Source: CBDTYW01 sp965364735
Lineage (GTDB): Bacteria; Actinomycetota; Nitriliruptoria; Nitriliruptorales; Nitriliruptoraceae
Assembly (NCBI GenBank): GCA_965364735.1
Contig: CBDTYW010000008.1
Location: 1-34,145, forward strand
Length of the DNA: 34,145 bases
Direction of reading: 5' to 3'
Each line of letters starts with the position of its first letter. Position 1 is the first letter of the stretch. Below, piece by piece: positions 24,058-32,200 of this stretch. The notes beneath the pieces are model-generated. The model did not search any database, had not been told where the DNA came from, and saw only the letters and a program-made list of their open reading frames with translations. A program made the translations under genes and the position numbers.

Positions 24058-24702
24058 TCAGCCTTCGATGGGAGCGAGCAGCTCGGCCGCGCGCTCCATG
24101 TCCACGACCTCAGCGTACTTGGCCTGCAGGTCGAAGAGGTTCGCTTCCTGGACCGCCGCGTCGCGGTCGCCGCAGGCGTCGCGGACGACGAACGGGACGA
24201 AGCCGTGGCAGAGGGCGTCGAGCGTCGTGGCGCGGACGCAGCCGGACGTCGAGTAGCCGGTGACGAGCACCGTGTCGACGCCGCGCGCGTGCAGCGTCGA
24301 TGCGAGCGAGGTCCCGAAGAAGGCCGACGGGTACTGCTTGTCGACGACGAGGTCGTCGGGGCCGGGCTGCAGCTCTGCCGGGAAGGCGCGCAGCGGCGAG
24401 CCCTCCTCGAACGCGGTCAGCGACGGGACCTTGCGGAAGAACACGCCACCGTCGGCGCCACCCGGCTGGTACTTCACGGTCGTGAAGATGACCGGGACCC
24501 CAGCCTCGTGCGCGAGCGCGACGAGCCGGACGTTGGCGGCCAGCTCGTCCTCGACTCCCGCGTAGAGCGGTGAGTCCGGGTCGAGGTAGGCCATGCAGAC
24601 GTCGACCACGATCAGCGCGGGCGAGCTGCCCGGCTGGAGCGTCCCGCCGAACCCTGCCGCTGCGTAGTCGTCGAGCCGGTCGGAGCCAGCCTGCTCGCTC
24701 AC
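24058..24702 (-). CDS. Isochorismatase-fold amidohydrolase, maleamate amidase/N-carbamoylsarcosine amidase-like
   Basis: A 214-residue cysteine hydrolase with the catalytic triad Asp34 (IVVDVCMAY), Lys122 (VDKQYPSAFFGT) and Cys155 (STSGCVRATT). YAAAGFGGTL near the start, DPDSPLYAGV, and EANLFDLQAKYAEVV near the end are the phrases of maleamate amidase (NicF) and N-carbamoylsarcosine amidase rather than of plain isochorismatases. Maleamate amidase releases ammonia from a maleamate to give maleate. A GTG start overlaps the acyl-CoA dehydrogenase stop (GTGA). In this cluster it would deaminate a substituted maleamate, the hydrolysis product of a maleimide; such maleimides are known oxidation products of bilins and chlorophyll. 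It is among the best clues to pathway chemistry. Confidence 0.85.
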   Translation of the reverse strand: MSEQAGSDRLDDYAAAGFGGTLQPGSSPALIVVDVCMAYLDPDSPLYAGVEDELAANVRLVALAHEAGVPVIFTTVKYQPGGADGGVFFRKVPSLTAFEEGSPLRAFPAELQPGPDDLVVDKQYPSAFFGTSLASTLHARGVDTVLVTGYSTSGCVRATTLDALCHGFVPFVVRDACGDRDAAVQEANLFDLQAKYAEVVDMERAAELLAPIEG

Positions 24703-25868
24703 AGGAAGCCGCCGCCCGTGTAGTCCTTGATGATCGACTTCGCGATGATCATCCGCTGGATGTCGTTGGTGCCCTCGCCGATCGACATGAGCGGAGCGTC
24801 GCGGTAGAGCCGCGCCACGGGGTACTCCTCGGAGTAGCCGTAGCCGCCGAGGACGCGCATCGCCTCCATCGAGTTCTTGATGGCGGTCTCGGACGCGAAG
24901 TACTTCGCCATGCCCGCCTCCATGTCGGCGCGCTCGCCCGAGTCGACCTTCGCGGCCGCCCAGTAGGTGAGCAGGCGCGCGGCCTGGACGTCCGTCGCCA
25001 TGTCGGCGATCTTCAGCTGGATCGCCTGGAAGTCCGAGATCGGCTGGCCGAAGGCCTCGCGCTCACGCGAGTAGGAGACGGCGACGTCGAACGCTTCCTG
25101 CGCGATGCCGACGGAGCGGGCGGCGATGTTGATGCGCCCGATCTCGAGGCCGCCGATCGCCTGCTTGAAACCGATGCCCTCGACGCCTCCGAGCAGCCGC
25201 GACGACGGGACCCGGACGTTGTCGAGCACGATCTCGCAGGACTCGGTGCCCTTGTAGCCGAGCTTCGGGAGGTCCTTCGAGACCACGTAGCCCTCGGAGT
25301 CTGCGTCGATCAGCAGCATCGACGTGCCCCGGTGACGGGGACGCGCGTCCGGGTCGGTGACGACGAGGACCGGCAACGGCGAGGCGTAGCGCGCGTTGGT
25401 GATCCAGGTCTTGGTGCCGGTCACGATGTAGTCGTCACCGTCCTTGACCGCGCGGCACGTGATGCCCTGTAGGTCGCTGCCGGCGCCCGGCTCGGTGAGG
25501 CCGATCCCGGTTCGCAGCTCACCTGTGGCGAAGCGCGGCAGGAACTCCTGCTTCTGCTCCTCGGTCCCGTGGATCGCGATCATCCGACAGGCGAGCGAGT
25601 GCGAGCCGATGATGCCGGCGACGCCCATCCATCCGCGCGCGATCTCCTCGAACACGATGGCCATCGTGATCGTGTCGACGCCGAGGCCGCCGTACTCCTC
25701 GGGCGTCGTGAGCCCGAAGAGGCCCATGGCCTTCATGTGCTCGACGATCTCGGTCGGGTAGCGGCCCGAGCGCTCGTACTCGTTCGCGACGGGTCGGATC
25801 TCCTTGTCGACGAAGTCGCGCATCGTGTCGCGAAACGCGAGGTGATCGTCGGAGAGCGTGAAGTCCAT
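24699..25868 (-). CDS. Acyl-CoA dehydrogenase
   Basis: A 389-residue FAD-dependent enzyme of standard length. LTEPGAGSDLQG and ITNARYA are the FAD/substrate segments, REAFGQPISDFQAIQ follows, and the catalytic base is in GGYGYSEEYPVARLYRD (Glu348). Unlike the ACAD-fold protein at 18027-19301, this is a bona fide dehydrogenase. It introduces a 2,3-double bond into an acyl-CoA and passes electrons to ETF. The start lies 2 nt after the DUF35 stop. With the CaiB, MaoC and lyase genes of the same operon it forms a beta-oxidation-like module for a CoA-activated acid. Substrate length cannot be read from the sequence. Confidence 0.92.
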   Translation of the reverse strand: MDFTLSDDHLAFRDTMRDFVDKEIRPVANEYERSGRYPTEIVEHMKAMGLFGLTTPEEYGGLGVDTITMAIVFEEIARGWMGVAGIIGSHSLACRMIAIHGTEEQKQEFLPRFATGELRTGIGLTEPGAGSDLQGITCRAVKDGDDYIVTGTKTWITNARYASPLPVLVVTDPDARPRHRGTSMLLIDADSEGYVVSKDLPKLGYKGTESCEIVLDNVRVPSSRLLGGVEGIGFKQAIGGLEIGRINIAARSVGIAQEAFDVAVSYSREREAFGQPISDFQAIQLKIADMATDVQAARLLTYWAAAKVDSGERADMEAGMAKYFASETAIKNSMEAMRVLGGYGYSEEYPVARLYRDAPLMSIGEGTNDIQRMIIAKSIIKDYTGGGFL

Positions 25869-25870
25869 GG

Positions 25871-26317
25871 TCAGCGGTCCTGTTCTGGGGCGGGCCGGGT
25901 GAAGAGCGGAAGGTTGCGGCCGTCGTCGATGCGCGCCCACGTGAGGACGACGTCGTCGTCGATCCCCCAGCCGTCGCCGCCGACGAGCTGGGTCATGATC
26001 TGCGGGCCCTCGGCGAGGCGCACGAGCGCGACGACGTAGGGCGTGTCGAGGCCGGGTGCCGGGCTGCGGTGCACCTCGGTGAACGTCGCGACGTTCGCCT
26101 GCCCGGAGGCCGGCGTCCACGTCGTCGGCTCGCGTCGGCCACAGGTGTGGCAGACCTCGCGAGGCGGGTGCTGCACGGCGTCACAGCCGGAGCAGGTCTG
26201 CAGCAGGAAGGTGTGCTCGCGCGTGCCCCCCCACCACGGGGCAGTGAGCGTGTCGGGCTCGGGCACCTCGACCGGCCAGAGGACGTCCGGGTCGTGGTTC
26301 ATGGGATCGTCGCTCAT
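25871..26317 (-). CDS. DUF35-type Zn-ribbon/OB-fold partner of the thiolase-like lyase
   Basis: A 148-residue protein with the zinc ribbon CSGCDAVQHPPREVCHTCG (Cys42, Cys45, Cys56, Cys59), followed by an OB-fold (ANVATFTEVHRS, PYVVALVRLAEGPQIMTQLVG). Such proteins bind acyl-CoA and form complexes with thiolase-like enzymes; the ChsH2 DUF35 domain with the Ltp2 aldolase in steroid side-chain breakdown is the model. The ATG overlaps the stop of the thiolase-like gene (ATGA), as expected of stoichiometric partners. Confidence 0.88.
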   Translation of the reverse strand: MSDDPMNHDPDVLWPVEVPEPDTLTAPWWGGTREHTFLLQTCSGCDAVQHPPREVCHTCGRREPTTWTPASGQANVATFTEVHRSPAPGLDTPYVVALVRLAEGPQIMTQLVGGDGWGIDDDVVLTWARIDDGRNLPLFTRPAPEQDR

Positions 26318-27486
26318 CGGTCGGCCCCGAGGATCAGGGTGGCGTGATGGCTGAAGATGCCGCCGGTCCCGTGACAGAGCGCGACCTCGGCACCGTCGAC
26401 CTGACGTCCCCCATCGGCGACGGTCCTGCTGTCCGCGACCCCGCGGAGCTGGCGGACCGCCTCGACGACGAGCAGGATCCCGAGCTGTCCGGGGTGGCAG
26501 TAGCTGAGCCCTCCGCCGGTCGTGTTGACGTTCAGCCCGCCCGGGGCGATGCCGCCGTCGGCGACGAGGTCCGCTTCCTCTCCGGGCGCGCACAGCCCGA
26601 CGGCGGGCAGCGTCAGCAGGGCCGTGATCGTGAAGGAGTCGTAGAGCTCGAAGACGTCGACGTCGGCCGCCGTGAGACCCGCAGCGCCGTAGGCCTGCTG
26701 CGCCGCGACGAGCGTGCCGTTGCGGATCGGTGAGTCCATCGACGCCATCGCGTCGTGCGTCGTCGCCTCCCCGAAGCCGAGGAGCTGCACGGGCTCGACG
26801 TCGAGGTCGGCGGCGCGGGCGCGCGAGGTCAGCACGACCGCACCACCGCCGTCGGTCACCAGGCAGCAGTCCGCCGCGGTGATCGGCGTCGAGAGCGGTC
26901 GCGCCCCGAGGACGTCGTCGCGCGTCAACGGGCCGGCGCCGTGGCGGTACGCGGCGGGGTTGCGCAGCGCCCACTCGCGGGCGGCGACCGCGACGTCGGC
27001 CATCGCGGTGCGGTTCTGGCCGAACTCGTGCATCCATCGCCGGGCCAGCATCGCGTAGGCCGAGATCGGGTAGAGCGGGGCGTAGGGCGACTCGAACCAC
27101 GCCTGGGGCAGGTGCCCGTCGATCGCGCCGCCGATCTTGCGCGAGCGGGCCGAGCGCTGGTTCGAGCCGTACGTGACGACCGCGACCTCACACCAGCCTG
27201 CCTCGATCGCCTGGGCGGCGCGCGCCACGTAGGCGACGAACGACGAGCCGCCGACGAACGACGAGTCGACCCACGTGGGGCGCACGCCGAGCTGGTCCGC
27301 GAGCGCGGTGGTCGAGAACCGGCCGACCGCGTTGGTGGCGAGCCCGTCGACGTCCGCGAGCGTCAGCCCGGCGTCGTCGAGCGCGGCCAGCACTCCGAGG
27401 GTGTTGAGCTCGACGATGCCACGGTCGGTCACGCCGAGCGGGCACTCGGCCACGCCGACGATCACGGCCTCCCGCGACGCACCCAT
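26314..27486 (-). CDS. Thiolase-superfamily protein without the nucleophilic Cys, probable Ltp2-like retro-aldolase
   Basis: A 390-residue protein of the SCP-x/lipid-transfer thiolase group (VIVGVAECPLGV at the start; VDVFELYDSFTITALLTL and NVNTTGGGLSYCHPGQLG late; CHGTGGIFSHH near the end). Real thiolases have a reactive Cys in the loop that here reads VDSSFVGGSSFVAYV (73-87), with no Cys. Loss of this Cys and an adjacent DUF35 partner are the hallmarks of Ltp2-type aldolases, which split a 3-hydroxyacyl-CoA by retro-aldol reaction. The start overlaps the MaoC stop by 1 bp (TGATG). I infer side-chain cleavage of a tertiary or secondary 3-hydroxyacyl-CoA, for example a propionyl side chain, after hydration by the MaoC pair. 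Confidence 0.82.
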   Translation of the reverse strand: MGASREAVIVGVAECPLGVTDRGIVELNTLGVLAALDDAGLTLADVDGLATNAVGRFSTTALADQLGVRPTWVDSSFVGGSSFVAYVARAAQAIEAGWCEVAVVTYGSNQRSARSRKIGGAIDGHLPQAWFESPYAPLYPISAYAMLARRWMHEFGQNRTAMADVAVAAREWALRNPAAYRHGAGPLTRDDVLGARPLSTPITAADCCLVTDGGGAVVLTSRARAADLDVEPVQLLGFGEATTHDAMASMDSPIRNGTLVAAQQAYGAAGLTAADVDVFELYDSFTITALLTLPAVGLCAPGEEADLVADGGIAPGGLNVNTTGGGLSYCHPGQLGILLVVEAVRQLRGVADSRTVADGGRQVDGAEVALCHGTGGIFSHHATLILGADR

Positions 27487-27941
27487 CAGGACGCGTCCTC
27501 GGTGGTCAGCAGCACGGTGCACGCCGCACCGCGGATCGCGATGCGGTCGCCGTCGTCGCCCGTGGCATGGATCTCCTGGTCGACGACGATGCGCATGCCC
27601 TCGGCGACCTCCTCGACGGAGGTGATCGTGCCGTGGACGGTGACGGTGTCGCCGGCGAACACCATCGCGGCGAACCGGAACGACACCTCCTCGACGAAGA
27701 CACGGACGACGCCCGGTACCGCGACCAGCGCGTCCTGGACCTGCTCGACGAGCAGCGCCCCGAACATCTGCCCGTCGACGACGGGTGCGGGGAGGCCCAG
27801 CGCGCGGACCCGCTCGGCGTCGTAGTGCAGACGGTGCCAGTCCCAGGTGGCGCCGGCGTAGGCGACCAGGTCGGAGATCTCGTAGGTCCGGCGGATCGGC
27901 AGGAGGTCGAGCCCGACGGCGGGATGCAGGACGTGGGTCAT
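27486..27941 (-). CDS. MaoC-like hot-dog hydratase (first of pair)
   Basis: A 151-residue single hot-dog domain. The active-site region reads WDWHRLHYDAERVRALGLPAPVVDG, a variant of the R-hydratase D-x-N-P-x-H-x-D motif in which Asp and His are kept. The rest (VSFRFAAMVFAGDTVTVHG) is typical of the fold. ATGA overlap with the next MaoC gene upstream and TGATG with the thiolase-like gene indicate coupled translation. As with ChsH1/ChsH2, such short paralogues often form heteromeric enoyl-CoA hydratases in which only one chain is catalytic. Confidence 0.85.
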   Translation of the reverse strand: MTHVLHPAVGLDLLPIRRTYEISDLVAYAGATWDWHRLHYDAERVRALGLPAPVVDGQMFGALLVEQVQDALVAVPGVVRVFVEEVSFRFAAMVFAGDTVTVHGTITSVEEVAEGMRIVVDQEIHATGDDGDRIAIRGAACTVLLTTEDAS

Positions 27942-28447
27942 GCTGCTCCCTCCAGCGGCTGGTAGATCAGCGTGTCGACGTTGGTCGCGAGATGGTCGTC
28001 GTTGGCGTCGGTGAAGACGACCTGCGAGGTGACGATCAGCATCGGCCCCCGTCGCGACTCCTTCTCGATGATCTCGGTGATCTGCCATGTCGCCGTCACG
28101 ACGTCCTCCGGGTGCACAGCGCGCGAGAACGTGTAGTGATGGCCGCCACGGATCTGGCGGACAGCGATCAGGCCGAGGTCCCACTGGTGGCCGAGGTAGC
28201 CGTCCTCGTCGGGCCGTCCCTGCATGTACTGGTTCGACTCGCAGACGAGCGTCGGCGGGGCGATCACGTCGGCGTAGCCGGCCGCTCGTGCCGCCTCGAC
28301 GTCGGTGTACAGCGGGTTGTCGTCCCCGACCGCGAGCGCGAAGTACCGCAGCGATGCCCGGCCGATCGGCTCTGGTGCCGTGTAGGCGACCTCACGACCG
28401 ACGAAGTCGTCGCGGAGCTGCTCGACGTTCCAGGGGTGGCCGCTCAC
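27938..28447 (-). CDS. MaoC-like N-terminal-type dehydratase domain protein (second of pair)
   Basis: A 169-residue protein of the FAS1-type MaoC dehydratase N-domain group: FVGREVAYTAPEPIGRASLRYFALAVGDDNPLYTD, then APPTLVCESNQYMQ and GGHHYTFSRAVHPEDVV. GDDNPLYTD stands where active hydratases have D-x-N-P-x-H, so His is replaced by Tyr and catalysis may rest with the neighbouring MaoC. It probably forms a heterodimer with the adjacent 151-residue protein to hydrate an enoyl-CoA for the Ltp2-like enzyme. It is coupled on both sides by ATGA overlaps. Confidence 0.83.
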   Translation of the reverse strand: MSGHPWNVEQLRDDFVGREVAYTAPEPIGRASLRYFALAVGDDNPLYTDVEAARAAGYADVIAPPTLVCESNQYMQGRPDEDGYLGHQWDLGLIAVRQIRGGHHYTFSRAVHPEDVVTATWQITEIIEKESRRGPMLIVTSQVVFTDANDDHLATNVDTLIYQPLEGAA

Positions 28448-29619
28448 GGGAGCACCGCCATCGGGTCGACCTCGATCAAGAACTCGGGGCGCAGCAGCCC
28501 GGAGCAGACGACGCCGGTCGCCGCGGGCTTCGCGTCGCCGAACAGCTCACGTCGCACCTCCGCGACGCCGCCGTAGTCGTCGAGCCCGTCGGGGCAGACG
28601 TACTCGACGGTGCGCACGAGGTGCTCCGGTCCCCCGCCGGCCGCGGCCAAGACCTTGAGGATGTTGCGGTAGGTGTAGTCCGCCTGCGCCACGATGTCGC
28701 CGGGCAGCACGGCCTCCTCGGTCTCGACGTCGAGCGCCGCCTGGCCGCTCATCACGAACAGCTTCCCGACCTTCAGGCCGGGGTTGTAGGTGAGGCGGCT
28801 GTAGCGCTCCCAGCCACAGTCGACAGCCTCTCGCGGGTGCGTGGATGCGAGGAAGTCGACCTGCATCAGCGCGTCCGGGTGAGCGAGGCGATCCATGACG
28901 ATCCCGGTTCCGCCGCCGTACGGAGCCTCGAGGTGAGCACGTCGGATGAAGCCGGTCCGCGGGTACGTCGCGCGCACCTCCGGCCGGACCATCTCGACGG
29001 TCTTGACGACGTCGCCGACCGTCATCCCGAACGGCGCGAGCGCGCGAGCCGCGTTGCGGTAGATCTGCTCGGTCTGGCGCGAGAGGTCGTCGAGGTGGGC
29101 GACGTTGCCGTCTCGATCGATCGGAAGCATCGTGGAGAGGTGCACGAATCCGTCCGCGGCCCGGGCCGGCGCATGGCCGAGCTCACCAGTCGACGCGACG
29201 TTGATCGGCTCGGCATCCGTGCTGACCGTGAGCTCGATCTCGACGAGCGCCTCCGGGCGGACGAGCTGCTGCACGGCGATGGTGTTGACGGCCGGGCGCG
29301 CGTCGGCACCGAGGACCTCGGCGCGGACGTCGACGAGCTGGTCGTGCTGGTCCAGGCCAGCGAAGCTCACGTACTCGACGACGCGGATGACGTCGTTCGC
29401 GGTCCAGCCGCCGGCCTCGAGGACCTCGAAGCACTTCGCCCAGGCGTCACGCGCCTGCGCCTTCATGCCCTCGCGGTAGGTGATCTGCTTCGCGACCGGG
29501 TCCCAGTTCGCGCCGGTGTGACCGGACAGGAACGCGGTGGACCCCACGACCTGGGCCAGGGCGAACGTCCACTTCGGGTGGGTCCATTCGAGCTGCGGGT
29601 TGACGACGGTGGGAAGCAT
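28444..29619 (-). CDS. Triple RidA/YjgF-domain fusion protein
   Basis: A 391-residue protein made of three consecutive RidA-like domains (about 1-133, 134-257, 258-391). Each has the end-of-domain pattern that carries the substrate-binding Arg in RidA: LVRPEALVEIE (Arg121), LAHPDALMQVD (His247) and LLRPEFLIEVD (Arg377). The first and third domains look competent and the middle one lacks the Arg. RidA is normally a ~130-residue homotrimer with active sites between subunits, so this chain could fold as a one-polypeptide trimer. Relatives hydrolyse reactive enamines/imines or act as amidase-like deaminases in ring catabolism. It starts 9 nt after the MmgE/PrpD stop. Confidence 0.88.
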   Translation of the reverse strand: MLPTVVNPQLEWTHPKWTFALAQVVGSTAFLSGHTGANWDPVAKQITYREGMKAQARDAWAKCFEVLEAGGWTANDVIRVVEYVSFAGLDQHDQLVDVRAEVLGADARPAVNTIAVQQLVRPEALVEIELTVSTDAEPINVASTGELGHAPARAADGFVHLSTMLPIDRDGNVAHLDDLSRQTEQIYRNAARALAPFGMTVGDVVKTVEMVRPEVRATYPRTGFIRRAHLEAPYGGGTGIVMDRLAHPDALMQVDFLASTHPREAVDCGWERYSRLTYNPGLKVGKLFVMSGQAALDVETEEAVLPGDIVAQADYTYRNILKVLAAAGGGPEHLVRTVEYVCPDGLDDYGGVAEVRRELFGDAKPAATGVVCSGLLRPEFLIEVDPMAVLP

Positions 29620-29628
29620 CGGGGTCTC

Positions 29629-30993
29629 TCAGATCGGCGCGACGACGTCGCGCAGGGCTTCGGTGAGGCTGGGGGCATCGGCGAGCGCCAGCAGGCGTTC
29701 GGCGAGCTCGGCCGCGTCGGGGCGCGCGACGTTCGCGGTGAACTTCGCGACGAGCTGCTCGTCGCTGAGCGGGAACATGGCGGACCCCGCCGACTGGTCG
29801 ACGTGGCCGTGCACGACCCGGCCGGCGAGGTGCAGCTCGACGTCTCCGGGGGCATCGGCGGCGGGGATCCCGGGGTCGGTGACCGCGACCTCGACGAGCT
29901 CGGCGATGGCCACGAGCTCCGGGCGGTGTCGGAGATCGGGCGTGAACGCGTCGAGGCCCAGACGGCGGTCGAGGATGAGCGTCGCGATGCCCCACTGCAC
30001 CGAGAACCGCGCCTCGTACTCCGAGCGTGGGCGGATCTTGTCGGGACCGAACGCGACGATCTCGGCAGCCTCGCGCGGGAGGACGATGCGGATCCGCTCC
30101 AGCTCCGCGAGCCGCACCCACTCGGTGCTGTGGATCTCGCCGATCGCGTCGAGCGTCGCGTGCGACAGCTGACAGACGGGGTAGGGCTTGATCGTCATCG
30201 CATCGACCTGCCAGACCTCACCGAGCCCCCAGGTGAGGTCGTCGACGTTCACGTCGGCGTTGGCGTGCGTCCGGAAGATCCCGCGGTCGCCTTCGAGGAT
30301 GCTGTCCGGCCCGGCGGCGCCGGCGCCGGCCAGCTGTGCTGCGACCACCCCGGCGTGCGACGCGAAGCCCGGGTGCAGGACCTTCGTGTTGTCGCCGGTC
30401 GCGAGGAACTCGAGCGAGCCCGCGGCCATCGAGCCGGCAATGCCGAGCGCGTTCACGGTCTGGTCCTCGTCGAGCCCGGACAACAGGCTCGCGACGAGCG
30501 CGGACGAGAACGCACCAACGACGGCCGTCGCGTGCAGGCCGCGGGCGTGGAACCCGTGGCTGACGGCGGATCCGATCCTCGTCGCGATCTCGTAGCCGGC
30601 GACCGCGGCGCGGATGACGTCCGCGCCGGACGCCCCGTGCTCCTCGCCGACCGCGAAGGCGGCAGGCAGGACGACGGAGGTCGCGTGCACGAGCGAACCC
30701 GCGTGGGTGTCGTCGAAGTCGAGCCCGTGGACGAGCATGCCGTTGACCTGTGCGGCGGTCGCGGTCGGCCGCCGGAGGCCCGTACCGATGACGCCGGCGC
30801 GCTCCGGCGCGGTGGTGGCGTCGAGCAGCGCTCGCGTCGCTGGGACCGCGTCGAGGCGGATCGCAGCGATGGCGTTGCCGACGCCGTCGAGCAGGTGGCG
30901 CGCCGCTGCGTGGCGCGCGCTCGCGGAGATGTCCTCGAGCGTGAGAGAGCGCGCCCAACGGGTCAGCATGCGCGTCGCGGTCAGCTCAGACAT
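29629..30993 (-). CDS. MmgE/PrpD-family dehydratase or decarboxylase
   Basis: A 454-residue protein. The ATG at 30993 overlaps the CaiB stop by 8 bp and fits the family N-terminus. Motifs are HGLDFDDTHAGSLVHATSVVLP (His89-Pro110 region; DFDDTH at 92-97, His103) and KPYPVCQLSHATLDA, both characteristic of the 2-methylcitrate dehydratase (PrpD)/cis-aconitate decarboxylase fold. The family hydrates, dehydrates, isomerises or decarboxylates branched tricarboxylic and dicarboxylic acids. With the isocitrate-lyase-family enzyme of block A it recalls the methylcitrate or dimethylmaleate routes, in which a substituted maleate is hydrated and then cleaved. Substrate is inferred only from context. Confidence 0.88.
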   Translation of the reverse strand: MSELTATRMLTRWARSLTLEDISASARHAAARHLLDGVGNAIAAIRLDAVPATRALLDATTAPERAGVIGTGLRRPTATAAQVNGMLVHGLDFDDTHAGSLVHATSVVLPAAFAVGEEHGASGADVIRAAVAGYEIATRIGSAVSHGFHARGLHATAVVGAFSSALVASLLSGLDEDQTVNALGIAGSMAAGSLEFLATGDNTKVLHPGFASHAGVVAAQLAGAGAAGPDSILEGDRGIFRTHANADVNVDDLTWGLGEVWQVDAMTIKPYPVCQLSHATLDAIGEIHSTEWVRLAELERIRIVLPREAAEIVAFGPDKIRPRSEYEARFSVQWGIATLILDRRLGLDAFTPDLRHRPELVAIAELVEVAVTDPGIPAADAPGDVELHLAGRVVHGHVDQSAGSAMFPLSDEQLVAKFTANVARPDAAELAERLLALADAPSLTEALRDVVAPI

Positions 30994-32200
30994 CCGATGC
31001 CCCGAACGCCCCACGGCTGGCGAGATCATCCCGCCGGGCGGTGTCGTACCCCAGGACGTCACCGAGCAGGTGGTCCGCGTCCTCGTTGCGGCGCGGCGCG
31101 CGACGGTGGCCGTGTCCGTCTGCCCCGATCGGCCCGACGCGGACCGGCGACGCCATCTGACGGACCGTGCCGAACGTCTCGTGCTCCGTCTCGACGATCA
31201 TCTCGCGTGCGTCGAGGTGATGGTCGCGCAGCGCCTGCGGGACGTCGTTGATCGGCGCGCACGGGATGCCGGCAGCACCGAGCTTCTCGAGCCAGACCGT
31301 CGTCGTCTCGGCGCGCAGCGCGTCGTCGAGGAGCTGCACGACGAGCCCGCGGTTCACCCGACGTGCCTCGAACGTCGCGAGCCGCTCGTCGTCCTGCCAC
31401 TCAGGATGTCCGAGGGCGTCGGCGATCCGTCCCCAGAACTTCTCCTTCGCGGCCGCGACGACGATCCAGCCGTCGGCGGTCGGGAAGTTCTGGAACGGCA
31501 CGAGGCTCGGGTGGGCAGACCGTGACAGTCGCTCGGGCTCCCAGCCCTCGTTGAGGTGCCACGTCGCGGGGTAGGTCAGCATCGACATCGCGGTGTCGTA
31601 GAGGCTCACGTCGCAGTCCGTGCCGACGCCGTCACGACGGGCCTGGATGATCCCGGACAGCATCGCGATCGCGCCGACGAACCCGCCGCAGTAGTCGACC
31701 AGAGACAGGCCGGACTTCGTCGGGACGCCGCCGGGCTCACCGGTCAGCGACATCCAGCCGGCGATCCCTTGCAGGAGGTAGTCGTAGCCGGGCTCACCTC
31801 GACGTGGCCCCGTCATCCCGAACCCGGAGAGCGAGCAGCAGACGATCGCGGGGTTCAGGTGCTTGAGGTCGTCGTAGGTCAGCTTGAGACGCTGTGGGAC
31901 GTCGCCACGTAGGTTCGACCAGACCGCGTCGGCGCCGCGCACCAGATCCTCGAAGACCTCACGGCCCGCCTCGGTCGAGATGTCCAGTGACAGCGAGCGC
32001 TTGTTGCGGTTGAACGTCTCGAAGAACAGCGAGTCCTCGCCGCTCGCGAACGGTGGTACGTATCGGCCGACGTCGCCGTTGGTCCGGGGGTCCTCGATCT
32101 TGATGACCTCGGCGCCGAGGTCTGCGAGGTGGACGGACCCGAAGGGGCCGGCGCCGTACTGCTCGACCGCGACGATGCGGACCCCGGAGAGCGGCTTCAT
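30986..32200 (-). CDS. CaiB/BaiF-family CoA-transferase (second copy)
   Basis: A 404-residue class III CoA-transferase. VHLADLGAEVIKIEDPRTNGD lies near the start, and GLSLVDYCGG carries Asp169, the anhydride-forming residue at the same number as in formyl-CoA transferase. PGYDYLLQGIAGWMSLTG is the usual central motif. The start overlaps the GntR regulator stop (ATGA). It would activate the acid that the rest of this operon degrades. It is clearly distinct in sequence from the copy at 15347-16585, so two different acids are probably activated, or one has racemase-like activity on 2-methyl branches. Confidence 0.9.
   Translation of the reverse strand: MKPLSGVRIVAVEQYGAGPFGSVHLADLGAEVIKIEDPRTNGDVGRYVPPFASGEDSLFFETFNRNKRSLSLDISTEAGREVFEDLVRGADAVWSNLRGDVPQRLKLTYDDLKHLNPAIVCCSLSGFGMTGPRRGEPGYDYLLQGIAGWMSLTGEPGGVPTKSGLSLVDYCGGFVGAIAMLSGIIQARRDGVGTDCDVSLYDTAMSMLTYPATWHLNEGWEPERLSRSAHPSLVPFQNFPTADGWIVVAAAKEKFWGRIADALGHPEWQDDERLATFEARRVNRGLVVQLLDDALRAETTTVWLEKLGAAGIPCAPINDVPQALRDHHLDAREMIVETEHETFGTVRQMASPVRVGPIGADGHGHRRAPRRNEDADHLLGDVLGYDTARRDDLASRGAFGASDV

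Noticed and set aside
13295..24702. Complete nicotinate (nic) degradation cluster
   Set aside because: FAD monooxygenase, maleamate amidase-like and maleate isomerase-like genes are present, but the dioxygenase, deformylase and nicotinate dehydrogenase are not, and both isomerase-like proteins lack the first Cys of maleate isomerase. Kept only as an alternative.
26314..27486. Acetyl-CoA acetyltransferase (thiolase)
   Set aside because: No Cys in the nucleophile loop and a DUF35 partner; an Ltp2-like aldolase role fits better.
28087..31251. A 1054-codon plus-strand open frame opposite RidA, PrpD and CaiB
   Set aside because: Composition is Arg/Val/Asp-rich low-complexity typical of antisense frames, while the minus strand encodes well-defined families with coupled starts.
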